A DNA stretch of 64,000 nucleotides. Source: Thermodesulfovibrio sp. (GTDB lineage Bacteria > Nitrospirota > Thermodesulfovibrionia > Thermodesulfovibrionales > Thermodesulfovibrionaceae). Below the pieces are notes generated by a model. That model was given only the letters and a program-made list of their open reading frames with translations, made no database searches and was not told the origin of the DNA. The DNA is taken from positions 1-64,000 of the forward strand of contig DYFF01000003.1 in NCBI GenBank assembly GCA_020725335.1. The letters are read 5' to 3'. Of the stretch, positions 21,276 through 31,132 are shown in pieces (the first letter of the stretch is position 1; every line of letters starts with the position of its first letter). A program made the position numbers and the translations under genes.

Positions 21276-24200
21276 TCATACCCTCTTTAATTTGTTTTTA
21301 TAGGAAAAATAAATTAATCCCTCTAATTTTTTATTAGGATATATTTCTCCTAAAAGTTCTAAATATTTGCTTATTTGCTCTAAAGCTTTTTCTTCATCTG
21401 AAGTAGCACCAAATTTGAATTCTAAAAGTGTAATTTTATCCCTATCAACCACCAATCTATCAACTCTATAGAGATTACCCTCATTGTCTACAATCTCTTT
21501 TTCTGTAAAGACTTCTCTGCCTTCTAATGGCATAAAGTACTGTTTCAGTTTTTGATTTTTTAGAATACTCATTATAATTTCAAGAATTTGCTCAACATCA
21601 AATAAGCTTTTTAGTTCAAAATTCAATTTTTCAATTTTTTCCTTTATTCCCTCTATTAGAATTTCCTCATTGTCATAATCAACATAAATTATTGTTGAAA
21701 TAATTTTATGTAAGAAATCTCCTCGTTTTATTTCCTGAGTATTTTTAGCCTCATTTCTATATGAATAATCTTTTGATAACAAAGCTGTATCTGAAATTAA
21801 ATGTCTAATTTCAAAAGATGGGTCTTCATAATCTTTTTTTTCATCTTGAATTTTTGCAATATATTTCTCTTCAGGAGTGTTTATTTTAAAAAGACATTTT
21901 ACTACATCATTTTTGTTCGGACAAGGTTTACTATCCTCTTTTTTCTTTTTTTTGCATGGAATAGCAATATATAGAGTATCCTTTGCTCTTGTTAGAGCTA
22001 CGTAAAGTTTATTTAGTGTCTCAGCGTAATTTCTATTATAAGATTCCTCTCTAATATCTTTTAAGTCTTCAGAATAGACGTTGTCTAAAGCTTTTTTGTG
22101 TGGTAATCTCAAAAATTCACCATTATGAAATATAATTTTGTCAGGGTCTATACTATCCATATCAGTCCACAATACAACAGCAGGGAATTCAAGTCCCTTT
22201 GCCTTATGAACTGTCATTAGAGTTATAGCATCTTTTCCAAAGGGTTTACTTGTATCCCAAAAGGTTAAATCCTCGTCACCACTTGTTTCATAAAATTCAA
22301 TGAAATTCTTCAATCCACCACCATTTCCCTCAAAAGAAAGTAATATTTCTAAAAATTTAATTAGAGCTCCTTGTTCTTCTGGGAAGACTTCAAATAGTCT
22401 AAATCTGTTATATATTTCACTTACAAGATCGTAGAGGGGTAAATATCCTACTTTCTTTAATAATTCTTCAAAAAAGGCTTCCCAAATTTGGGGAAATTGT
22501 TCTCTAAATTTAATATAGTATGGCTTTTCATCAAAATTTTTATGTTTATAAATATTGCAGGAAAAAAGAAAGTTTTCTAAATCGGTAAGCCAGGTTTCAT
22601 GAAACTTTTTACAATTTCTCTTAGCAATTTCTCCAAGTAAAAAAGTAGAAAAAGAGAAATTATCTAAAGGGGAATGAAGAAATTTTAATAAAAAGATTAA
22701 TTCTGAAATTATTTTCCTATTTCTTATATCAAGGCTGCTGTAGGAAATAAAATCTATTCCTTTTTCATTTAACCATGTACTAAGCTGATTTATTGTATCA
22801 TTCTTGAAAGCTAAAACTGCAATGTTTCTATTTGAAAAACCATGTTCTTTTTTAAGTTTTTCTATTAAATTAATGAAGGATTCTTTTTGTATCTCCTCCA
22901 TTTCCTCTTTATATTCAATTCTTTCAATTTTAACAAATCCTAAATCCTTTAAATCCTCTCTTGCATCCTGTTCACAATCATAAAGCCCTGATAAACCTAA
23001 AGGTAAAGGAATATCCTCCTTACAAAAAATCTCCTTTTTTTTAGATTCTTTTTGTAAATATTCTTTGAGTTCTTTTTTGAAAAACTCCTTAACAAAATCG
23101 AGAATTTTCTTGCCTGAACGATAGTTCTGCTTTAGATTTTGAATTTTATATTTTTCAACAGAGGGAATCTGTTTTGGTTTTTCGGCTTCCCTAATTAAAT
23201 TTACCATTATGGAGTAGTCAGCACCTCTAAAACCATATATAGCTTGTTTAGTATCACCTACTAATAGAAGGCTCCCTCCTTCTGAAAGAGAATTTTCAAT
23301 GAGAATTTTTAGGTTTTGCCATTGTACTGGCGATGTATCTTGAAATTCATCTATGAAATAATGATAAATTCTTTCACCAAGTTTTATATATATTTCAGGA
23401 ATTGATAGATAAGCTATTTTTTCTCTTATAAGTTGATTAATATCTTCTATGAAAATTTTTTGTTCTTTTATTTTTAGATTACGTAAAGTTTCTTCAAAAC
23501 TTAAAAATACCAGGATATATGGAATCATATATGTCTTCGAGTAATAATTGACATAAATTGCAGATGCTTTTTTGAGATCTTCCCATAGAATCTTTAATTC
23601 GTCAGTTGGATTAGATATGGGAATTTTATTAAAAGTAGCATCAAATATTTTATTATAGTGTTCATTCATGATACTTTCTAATATCTGAGGTAAATTCCTG
23701 TTTTTGTGAAAACTTAGGCCACTTTTTTGAGCTTCGGTGTAAAATCTCGTAGCTACATTCTTTAGATTATTTTTTGCTTTTTCAAATTCATTAAGACAAT
23801 ATCTAATTTTCTGAATAGTATTCTCCTCTAATCTATCTGTGCTTTTAGATGTAATCCTATGCAAATTTTTCAATTCTTTAAATATCTTTTTGCTTGGATT
23901 CCATGGATAGCTGGAATCTGATGAAAGCGTATCTTCAATAAATTCAATCAGTTGCATAAATGAGTAGGTTAATGCTGATTTTTCATTAAATCTACCTAAA
24001 AAGATTTCAAAGGCACGCTTTAAAAAATTTTCATTATTCATGAGAATATCAAAATCTCCAGGATAACCAAATTTTAATGCTTCAGCCTTGAATATTTTTG
24101 TTAAAAAACTATCTATGGTTCTTACTTGAAATTCTGAGTAATTATTAAGAATGCTATTTATGACATGCTCAGATTTTTGCTTTATTTCCTCGACAGAAAG

Positions 24201-24455
24201 CCCGAGATGTTCAAATTCTTTCAGAGCATCATCTTTGCCAAAATAGAGAGCTTTGAGCCACTCAATAATTTTTTCCTTTATTTCTATTGCAGCATTGTTA
24301 GAAAAAGTTATGGCAAGGATATTTTTTAGGTTATTATGTTTTATTGAATCGGAAAGCAAGAACTCAACATAGGTCTTGGTGAGAAAATAGGTTTTTCCAC
24401 TTCCCGCTGATGCTTTTACAATTGTTAGATAGGGAAATTTTCTCTTTTCAGTCAT
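21276..24455 (-). CDS. AddA-like UvrD-family helicase/exonuclease subunit
   Basis: Walker A KASAGSGKTYFLT; FIDEFQDTSPVQW; GDTKQAIYGFRGAD; MTVHKAKGLEFPAVVLW; NKLYVALTRAKDTLYIA; C-terminal LLEFKFGAT nuclease motif. Confidence 0.93.
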   Translation of the reverse strand: MTEKRKFPYLTIVKASAGSGKTYFLTKTYVEFLLSDSIKHNNLKNILAITFSNNAAIEIKEKIIEWLKALYFGKDDALKEFEHLGLSVEEIKQKSEHVINSILNNYSEFQVRTIDSFLTKIFKAEALKFGYPGDFDILMNNENFLKRAFEIFLGRFNEKSALTYSFMQLIEFIEDTLSSDSSYPWNPSKKIFKELKNLHRITSKSTDRLEENTIQKIRYCLNEFEKAKNNLKNVATRFYTEAQKSGLSFHKNRNLPQILESIMNEHYNKIFDATFNKIPISNPTDELKILWEDLKKASAIYVNYYSKTYMIPYILVFLSFEETLRNLKIKEQKIFIEDINQLIREKIAYLSIPEIYIKLGERIYHYFIDEFQDTSPVQWQNLKILIENSLSEGGSLLLVGDTKQAIYGFRGADYSIMVNLIREAEKPKQIPSVEKYKIQNLKQNYRSGKKILDFVKEFFKKELKEYLQKESKKKEIFCKEDIPLPLGLSGLYDCEQDAREDLKDLGFVKIERIEYKEEMEEIQKESFINLIEKLKKEHGFSNRNIAVLAFKNDTINQLSTWLNEKGIDFISYSSLDIRNRKIISELIFLLKFLHSPLDNFSFSTFLLGEIAKRNCKKFHETWLTDLENFLFSCNIYKHKNFDEKPYYIKFREQFPQIWEAFFEELLKKVGYLPLYDLVSEIYNRFRLFEVFPEEQGALIKFLEILLSFEGNGGGLKNFIEFYETSGDEDLTFWDTSKPFGKDAITLMTVHKAKGLEFPAVVLWTDMDSIDPDKIIFHNGEFLRLPHKKALDNVYSEDLKDIREESYNRNYAETLNKLYVALTRAKDTLYIAIPCKKKKKEDSKPCPNKNDVVKCLFKINTPEEKYIAKIQDEKKDYEDPSFEIRHLISDTALLSKDYSYRNEAKNTQEIKRGDFLHKIISTIIYVDYDNEEILIEGIKEKIEKLNFELKSLFDVEQILEIIMSILKNQKLKQYFMPLEGREVFTEKEIVDNEGNLYRVDRLVVDRDKITLLEFKFGATSDEEKALEQISKYLELLGEIYPNKKLEGLIYFSYKNKLKRV

Positions 24456-24620
24456 TTTTAATAACTCTTAATTTAATTATACACACCAGTAGTGCCAGAT
24501 GTATAGCTTTATATATTTTAGAAAGTTCCATCATATAAATTTCAATGAAAAGCTGAGAAATAGTTAAGTCATATAGAGATTATTAAGGAGATTTACTTTT
24601 GGAATTGATTTGAAATTTAA

Positions 24621-24702
24621 TGCCGAAGGCGGGACTCGAACCCGCACGGGTTTCCCCACACGCCCCTCAAACGTGCGTGTCTACCAGTTCCACCACTTCG
24701 GC
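24621..24702 (-). tRNA. tRNA-Leu (anticodon GAG); 3' CCA not encoded
   Basis: Reverse complement GCCGAAGTGGTGGAACTGGTAGACACGCACGTTTGAGGGGCGTGTGGGGAAACCCGTGCGGGTTCGAGTCCCGCCTTCGGCA; 7-bp acceptor stem, T-loop GGTTCGAGTCC, long variable arm, anticodon loop TTGAGGG. Confidence 0.95.
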
Positions 24703-25008
24703 TAATTATAATAATAGCAAGAAATAATCCAGAATTTCAACTGTTGCCTCATTTAAAATGATAAAGATATGCATAAAAAATTTCTCTTCCCTTTTATAAT
24801 TATTTCCTTAGATTTTCTTGCCTATTCTTTTAGTAAAACTTTCTCTAATAGATTATCCTATTTTTGAGCTTGATTAAATGTTTTCTCTTAGAGGCTTGTA
24901 TTTTCGTTTAGATTTCTTATTTGAGAAAACGACTACTTTTCATTTAGATTTTTGATGAGGCAATTCGACCTCTTGATTTAAGAATTAAATAATTATATAC
25001 TTTACCTA

Positions 25009-25770
25009 ATGGATTTAATTGCACTCTTAGGATTAATAATAGGTATTAGTGCTATTATTGTAGGAAATCTCGTTGAAGGAGGCACTACAGGGCACTTAGT
25101 TCAACTTGCTGCTGCAATCATTGTATTTGGAGGTACTTTAGGAGCAGTTCTTCTGAGTTTTTCCTTAAAGGATTTAAAAATTGCTATTAACTCACTAAAG
25201 TTAATCTTTTTTAATAAAAAACTTTCCTATGAAGATACAATTGATACAATACTTGAGTTGCTTGTTCTTGCCAGACGAAGAGGACTTTTAGCTTTGCAAA
25301 ACGAGTTGGAAAATGTCAAAGACCCCTTTCTAAAAAGAGGTCTTACATATATCATTGATGGATTAAGCGGTGATTTAATAAAAGAGGCATTAGAAAGAGA
25401 AATATTAGCTTATGAAGATATGATGAAAAGGGCATCAAAGGTTTTTGAATCAGCCGGAGGTTACGCACCCACAATAGGAATTATTGGAGCAATCTTAGGA
25501 TTAATACATGTTCTAAAAAATGTAACAGACCCTACGAAGATAGGTATTGGTATAGCTACTGCTTTCGTTGCGACAATATATGGAGTCGGTTCTGCTAATC
25601 TTTTATTTATTCCAATTAGTAAGCGTATTATTAATAAAATCGAAGAAGAAGTTATTCTTATGGAACTAATGATAGAGGGTATTCTTGGTATAGAAGCTGG
25701 GATGAATCCATACTATTTGAGGGCTAAGTTAGAATCTTTCATTAGAGAAAGACAGAAAGAAAGAATATGA
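25009..25770 (+). CDS. Flagellar motor stator MotA/PomA-type protein
   Basis: Four-TM MotA layout; ILELLVLARRRGLLALQNELE, GGYAPTIGIIGAILGLIHVLKN, ATIYGVGSANLLFIPI. Confidence 0.92.
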   Translation: MDLIALLGLIIGISAIIVGNLVEGGTTGHLVQLAAAIIVFGGTLGAVLLSFSLKDLKIAINSLKLIFFNKKLSYEDTIDTILELLVLARRRGLLALQNELENVKDPFLKRGLTYIIDGLSGDLIKEALEREILAYEDMMKRASKVFESAGGYAPTIGIIGAILGLIHVLKNVTDPTKIGIGIATAFVATIYGVGSANLLFIPISKRIINKIEEEVILMELMIEGILGIEAGMNPYYLRAKLESFIRERQKERI

Positions 25771-26408
25771 GGTTAAGAAAAAATTCCCCAAAAGAAGAAG
25801 ATAATACTCATAGATGGTTAATCTCTTACTCTGACTTTCTAACTCTGTTATTTACTTTTTTTGTTGCTCTTTTTTCACTATCTACAATGGATTTATGGAA
25901 AGCAGAAAAATTTACAGGTTCTTTAAGAAAAGCTTTTAAAGTAATAGACGAACCTATACCCTTTGAAGAAGACAGAAACAAAGCTGTAATTGAAGATTTA
26001 AAAAAGCTCCTAAACGACATATCAGGAGCGGAAGTCAAATCAGATATTAGAGGTATTATAATTAATCTTCCAAGTTCTCTATTATTTGATTCAGGTTCTG
26101 CTCAACTCAAACAGGAATCAATAGATGTTTTAAAGAGAATTACAGAATACTTTAGAACTTTTCCAAACAAAATCTTAATTGAAGGACATACTGATAATAT
26201 ACCCCTCTCCTCCAATGCAATTTACAAATCAAATTGGGAGTTATCAGCAGCGAGAGCTTCTTCAGTTTTACATTTTTTAATTCAAATGGGGCTTTCTCCC
26301 GATAGATTTACAATAGCTGGATATGGTGAATATAGACCCATAGAGTCAAATGAAACTGCTGAAGGAAGAGCTAAAAACAGAAGAGTTGAACTTATAATTT
26401 TACGATAA
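25767..26408 (+). CDS. Flagellar motor stator MotB/PomB-type protein with OmpA domain
   Basis: HRWLISYSDFLTLLFTFFVALFSLSTMD; OmpA IEGHTDNIPLSS...NWELSAARASSVL. Confidence 0.93.
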   Translation: MRLRKNSPKEEDNTHRWLISYSDFLTLLFTFFVALFSLSTMDLWKAEKFTGSLRKAFKVIDEPIPFEEDRNKAVIEDLKKLLNDISGAEVKSDIRGIIINLPSSLLFDSGSAQLKQESIDVLKRITEYFRTFPNKILIEGHTDNIPLSSNAIYKSNWELSAARASSVLHFLIQMGLSPDRFTIAGYGEYRPIESNETAEGRAKNRRVELIILR

Positions 26409-26442
26409 TTATAATAGAAAGAATAATTTCGGAGAGAATTAA

Positions 26443-26952
26443 ATGAGAGAATTTTCAAGAGTTGAGGCATATATACCTTTAGGTATAAGAGTTTTATCAG
26501 AAACAGAGAAAGGTAGGGTTAAAGCAAGACTCTCTGGAGACATAACCTTTATAATGACAAAACCTGCTGAAGAACCCTCTGATAGAGCCCTTGCAGAATG
26601 GTTAAAAATCATAAATCAAAAAATTGATTTTCTTATTAGTTTAATAACCATGGAACAGCAGGGATTTTCTTCTTTACCCTTAAATAAAGTAGATATAAGT
26701 GGTGGAGGAATGAGTTTTCTGTCAGACTATCCTTATGAAACAGGAGATTTATTAGAATTAAAAATGGTCATAGAGAATCCTGCTCCCTTAGCACTTTATG
26801 TTTATGGAGAGGTTGTTAATTGTGAAAGAATGGAAAATGTTTTTAAAATTGGTGTAAAATTTGTCAATATAGATGAAGAAGTTAGAGACCAGATAGTAAA
26901 ATTTGTTTTTCATAGACAAAGACAAATTATAAGACAAAAGAGGGAATTATAA
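26443..26952 (+). CDS. PilZ-like domain protein
   Basis: N-terminal R (FSRVEAYIPLGIRV); VDISGGGMSFLSDYPYETGDLLELKM, IGVKFVNIDEEVRDQIVKFVF. Confidence 0.75.
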   Translation: MREFSRVEAYIPLGIRVLSETEKGRVKARLSGDITFIMTKPAEEPSDRALAEWLKIINQKIDFLISLITMEQQGFSSLPLNKVDISGGGMSFLSDYPYETGDLLELKMVIENPAPLALYVYGEVVNCERMENVFKIGVKFVNIDEEVRDQIVKFVFHRQRQIIRQKREL

Positions 26953-27819
26953 ATGCTCGTCATTGTCGGAGCAATAGTAGTAACAAGCTCGGTTATTGGT
27001 GGATACATCTTAGCACACGGTAATTTATCCGTTCTATTTCAACCAGCAGAAGTATTAATAATTTTTGGTGCGGCTTTAGGCGGATTACTAATAATGTCGC
27101 CAATGCATGTTTTAAAAAGCGTTATAAAAGGAACAATTAAGACTATTACAGGTGGGGGTGCATATTCAAAAAAAGACTATTTAGAAACTTTATTATTACT
27201 AACAGAAATTTTTACTAAAATAAGAAAAGAAGGATTAATATCAATTGAACAGGATGTTGAAGAACCACATAATAGTACTATATTTTCTAAATATCCTAAA
27301 TTTTTAAAAAATCACCATGCATTAGGACTGCTCACAGATACACTTAGAACTGTAATGACAACAACAGTGTCTCCATATGAATTAGAAAGTATACTTGATA
27401 GTGAATTAGAAACCTTGCATGAATCAGAGTTATCGCCCGCTAAAAATTTAAATACTGTAGCAGAGTCTTTACCAGGATTGGGAATTGTAGCTGCGGTTTT
27501 AGGAGTTATAATAACTATGCAGAAGATAAAAGAACCACCAGAGGTATTAGGACATAGTATTGGTGCAGCTTTGGTAGGAACATTTCTCGGAGTCTTGATG
27601 TGTTATGGTTTTGTAGGCCCACTTGCAAAAAAACTTGAAACGAATGTGCATGAAGAAAGAGAATATCTTCTGATGATAAAATCTGCATTAGTTTCCTTTG
27701 TAGGAGGTGCAGCTCCTCAAATAGCCGTTGAATTTGCCCGAAGAAGCATACCACCTCATTTAAGACCTTCTTTTCATGATTTAGAAGAAGCAATTAGGGC
27801 ATTGAAGAGTGGCAGATAA
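26953..27819 (+). CDS. motA: Flagellar motor stator MotA (E. coli MotA-like)
   Basis: MLVIVGAIVVTSSVIGGYILAHGNLSVLFQPAEVLIIFGAALGG; LPGLGIVAAVLGVIITM; C-terminal RRSIPPHLRPSF. Confidence 0.95.
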   Translation: MLVIVGAIVVTSSVIGGYILAHGNLSVLFQPAEVLIIFGAALGGLLIMSPMHVLKSVIKGTIKTITGGGAYSKKDYLETLLLLTEIFTKIRKEGLISIEQDVEEPHNSTIFSKYPKFLKNHHALGLLTDTLRTVMTTTVSPYELESILDSELETLHESELSPAKNLNTVAESLPGLGIVAAVLGVIITMQKIKEPPEVLGHSIGAALVGTFLGVLMCYGFVGPLAKKLETNVHEEREYLLMIKSALVSFVGGAAPQIAVEFARRSIPPHLRPSFHDLEEAIRALKSGR

Positions 27820-28600
27820 ATCCAAAACTACAGTAATAGTCAAAAAAATAAAGAAAACCCATGGTGAACATCATGGTGGAAGCTGGAAAGTGGCTTATGC
27901 TGATTTTGTAACAGCTATGATGGCATTTTTCCTACTTCTTTGGCTTATTACAATGGTTGAACCAGAAAAAAGAGCAGCTGTAGCTGATTACTTCAGAAAT
28001 TTTAATCTCTTTCAACAGGCTGGAAGGTCATTTATGGAACAATCTTCAGCCATCCATAAAGATATAAAGACAACAGTTGAGCCAGTTACAGGACAGAATA
28101 TGGCAGAGAGACTCAAAGAACAAATTAAGGAGGCAGTGGAACAAAAATTGAAAGAATTAAAAGATCATATAATGATTGAAACAGTAGAAGGTGGAGTGAG
28201 AATTCAAATTGTCGACCTTGAGGGTGAACCGATGTTTCCTTTGTCATCTTCTGTTCCTACTGAAAAGGCAAAGCAAATTCTGAAGGTAGTTGCTGAAAAT
28301 ATAAAAGACGAAAATGCTCGAATCGCGATTGAAGGACATACCGATGCAGTTCCTTTCAAAGGAGGCAAGATAACTAATTGGGAACTTTCCACTGAAAGAG
28401 CCTCTGCAGCAAGAAGAGAACTTGAACAAAACGGTGTAGACCCTGGTAAAATAGCAAGAGTTGTAGGTTATGCAGACACTATGCCTCTTTTGCAAGACAA
28501 TCCTAAAGACCCTCGGAATAGAAGAATCAGCATAACCCTAATGTTTGAGAAGGGGCAAAAACCTTCAAACACAAACTTTATTCAGGGAAAACAAGGCTAA
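27809..28600 (+). CDS. motB: Flagellar motor protein MotB
   Basis: HHGGSWKVAYADFVTAMMAFFLLLWLITMV; OmpA IEGHTDAVPF...NWELSTERASAARREL. Confidence 0.95.
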   Translation: MADKSKTTVIVKKIKKTHGEHHGGSWKVAYADFVTAMMAFFLLLWLITMVEPEKRAAVADYFRNFNLFQQAGRSFMEQSSAIHKDIKTTVEPVTGQNMAERLKEQIKEAVEQKLKELKDHIMIETVEGGVRIQIVDLEGEPMFPLSSSVPTEKAKQILKVVAENIKDENARIAIEGHTDAVPFKGGKITNWELSTERASAARRELEQNGVDPGKIARVVGYADTMPLLQDNPKDPRNRRISITLMFEKGQKPSNTNFIQGKQG

Positions 28601-29462
28601 GAGCATTTTTAACTAATTTTATCTCTACAGGAGTTTTTCCGAAATAATCACCGTCAATCTGCACATGAGCATCTCCTGTTACTTTTAGAGTTTCTGTATT
28701 AAAATAATCTGTTTGCTTCATTCTTATGTGTGTTCCTAAAAATACTCCTAAAATTTGAAAAGTTAATCTCATTTTTGATTTTGTCTTAGACAGAAAAACT
28801 GAGAAAAAAGGAGATAATAAGTTCGTATCTGGCGCAATTTTAAAGCTTCCTCCATAGCATGAAGCTTTACTTACTACAGCAGTGTATGCCTTTCTGTAGT
28901 TTCCATTTTGTATTCTAAGTTCCTTAGGATTATAACTTAATAGAGTTTTAATTCCACTTAATATGTAAGCAATCTTTCTAAGGTATTTTTTCTTTTGAGG
29001 GTCTACATTATATACCGCAAGCCCATCAAAGCCTATTCCTGCCATGAGAATAAAAAATTTCTGTTTGTCTTTATTTTTTATTTTACCGAGATGAATTCTT
29101 TCAACTTTTCCATTGATAGCTAAATCTATAGCTTTTTCCATATCGTTGGGAATTTTTAATTCCTTTGCAAGAACAGAGGTTGTTCCCATAGGAAGTATGG
29201 CAAGAGGTATCTGTGAATGAGCTAAACCATTAATTATTTCGTTATAAGTTCCGTCTCCGCCAGCAGCAACAATGAGAATTCTATCTTTACTATTCTCTTT
29301 AATTCTTTTAGCAAATAATTCTCCATCTCCCTTCTTTTGGGTAAGAAATGTTTTAAAAGGAATTCCTTTGTTCTTTAGAATTAACTCAGCTTTTTGTATT
29401 TTTTTTAATGCACCACCACCTGCAATAGGATTGCCTATAAGAAAAATTTTATCGTATTTCAT
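28578..29462 (-). CDS. Diacylglycerol/sphingosine kinase-like lipid kinase (YegS/BmrU family)
   Basis: LIGNPIAGGGALKKI, VAAGGDGTYNEIINGLA, LAILPMGTTSVLAKEL, HVQIDGDYFG. Confidence 0.92.
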   Translation of the reverse strand: MKYDKIFLIGNPIAGGGALKKIQKAELILKNKGIPFKTFLTQKKGDGELFAKRIKENSKDRILIVAAGGDGTYNEIINGLAHSQIPLAILPMGTTSVLAKELKIPNDMEKAIDLAINGKVERIHLGKIKNKDKQKFFILMAGIGFDGLAVYNVDPQKKKYLRKIAYILSGIKTLLSYNPKELRIQNGNYRKAYTAVVSKASCYGGSFKIAPDTNLLSPFFSVFLSKTKSKMRLTFQILGVFLGTHIRMKQTDYFNTETLKVTGDAHVQIDGDYFGKTPVEIKLVKNALSLVFPE

Positions 29463-30196
29463 ACTATTAATATTGGCTTCCTCTCAAGGTATTCTATTAA
29501 AGCTTCAATATCACAAGGTTTTTTTATGAAAAAGGCTCTTCCTCCAATATGTTGTCCTTTATTTTTAATATTGGTTATTCTCAAATATCCGAAATCTCTT
29601 GATGCAATATATCCGGTTGTGTAGTCTGGATTGTCAGAGATACAGAGTTCTGCAATTACATCATGATGGGATATAACCTTTGATGCAATTGTTAGAGCTT
29701 CAATTGTCCTCAGAGGCTGTGTTGAAATATTTCTTATTTTTCTTAAAATTCTAATTTTTTTACTCTTTTCCATCTGAATGCGTGATACTCTTACACCTCT
29801 TTCTTTGTCCTTTTCCAATCTTTCTCCTGTCAAGGCATCTATTAAAGTTGCTCCTCTCATATGGCAATTATTTATTACATAAAAGGCAATATTTATAGCT
29901 TTTTCAGAAATTCCTAAAGATTTTAATTTGTCCTTTATAAATTTAGAGGACTCATCAGTAGAATTAGATAAATAATTACTTATTGGCAGGACAGGGACTC
30001 TTTTAATTTCTTCATTTATTTTTTCTATTGTTAAGACAATTTTATCAGGCTTTCCCTTAGAATGTTCAAAAGCTCTTTTCAGATATTCCTTTAAAACTTT
30101 CTCTATCTGAAAATAATCATATATTCCCTCTGCACCCGAGATATGTTTTTCTTTGCTATTTTGTTTTTTTGATGCTCTCATTCTAACAGACCACAC
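29459..30196 (-). CDS. bioW: 6-carboxyhexanoate-CoA ligase (pimeloyl-CoA synthetase)
   Basis: SVRMRAS, KHISGAEGI, KERGVRVSRIQ, SDNPDYTTGYIASRDFGYLRITNIK; matches remembered BioW; GTG start overlapping bioB. Confidence 0.93.
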   Translation of the reverse strand: MWSVRMRASKKQNSKEKHISGAEGIYDYFQIEKVLKEYLKRAFEHSKGKPDKIVLTIEKINEEIKRVPVLPISNYLSNSTDESSKFIKDKLKSLGISEKAINIAFYVINNCHMRGATLIDALTGERLEKDKERGVRVSRIQMEKSKKIRILRKIRNISTQPLRTIEALTIASKVISHHDVIAELCISDNPDYTTGYIASRDFGYLRITNIKNKGQHIGGRAFFIKKPCDIEALIEYLERKPILIV

Positions 30197-31100
30197 TGTC
30201 TACCTCAAGACCATGATTTTTTATGAAAAATAAATCATCACTGTAATGTCTTCCAGAGGTTGTAAGGTAATTTCCTGTCATCAATGCATTAGCACCAGCA
30301 AGAAAAATCCAGGATGAGAAATCTCCAAGCAAGGGTCTTCCTCCACATATTCTTATGTCTGTTTCAGGTAGTATCAATCTAAAGAGTGCAATTATCCTTA
30401 AAGCCTCCATTGGACTTAGAGGTTCTTTATTTCCCAGTGGAGTGCCAGGAATAGGAGTGAGAAAATTAATAGGAACAGAATCTACCTTTATTTTTTGAAG
30501 AAATTTTGCCATTTCAACTCTATCGTTCCATGACTCACCCATGCCAAAAATACCTCCAGAACAGATTGAAAGTCCTGCTTTCTTAGCATATTCAAGAGTT
30601 TTCACCTTGTCAGAAAACTTATGAGTTGTACATATCCTATTGAAAAAACTCTCAGAGGTTTCTATGTTGCAATGAAGTCTTTCAAGTCCTCTATCTTTTA
30701 AGTAAAGAATATCATCATATTCTAAAAGTCCTAAAGATGCACAGCTATGCATTTTTGATTTTTTTATTTCTTCTACATAGTCTCCAATTAATTTTAACTC
30801 TTTCTTTAAAGGCTTTCTTCCGCTAATTACAATAGAAAATCTTTTTACTCCATATTTTTCTGCCTCAAAAGCTTTTTCCACTATTTCCTCTTTCTTTATT
30901 AAAGGATATACTTGAACATTAGTTTTGTATCTTGATGATTGCGAACAAAATATACAATCCTCAGAACATAGTCCACTTTTTGCATTTATTATTGCGCATA
31001 ATTCAATCTTGTTACCTTTGTGTCTTGTCCTTAATAAATTAGCTTCTTGTAGAAGCGAATAAATATCAACTTTTTCTATATTCTTAATAAAATCTTCCAA
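30183..31100 (-). CDS. bioB: Biotin synthase
   Basis: INAKSGLCSEDCIFCSQSSRY radical SAM motif, CSGGIFGMGESWNDRVEMA, PINFLTPIPGTPL. Confidence 0.97.
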   Translation of the reverse strand: MEDFIKNIEKVDIYSLLQEANLLRTRHKGNKIELCAIINAKSGLCSEDCIFCSQSSRYKTNVQVYPLIKKEEIVEKAFEAEKYGVKRFSIVISGRKPLKKELKLIGDYVEEIKKSKMHSCASLGLLEYDDILYLKDRGLERLHCNIETSESFFNRICTTHKFSDKVKTLEYAKKAGLSICSGGIFGMGESWNDRVEMAKFLQKIKVDSVPINFLTPIPGTPLGNKEPLSPMEALRIIALFRLILPETDIRICGGRPLLGDFSSWIFLAGANALMTGNYLTTSGRHYSDDLFFIKNHGLEVDSVVC

Positions 31101-31132
31101 ATAACCTCCATTGAAGAAATAATTTTTACCAC

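Noticed and set aside
18443-24455. Novel defence-type helicase-nuclease pair
   Set aside because: Motif content (UvrD helicase plus terminal nuclease, AddB-like Fe-S nuclease) fits ordinary AddAB recombination enzymes
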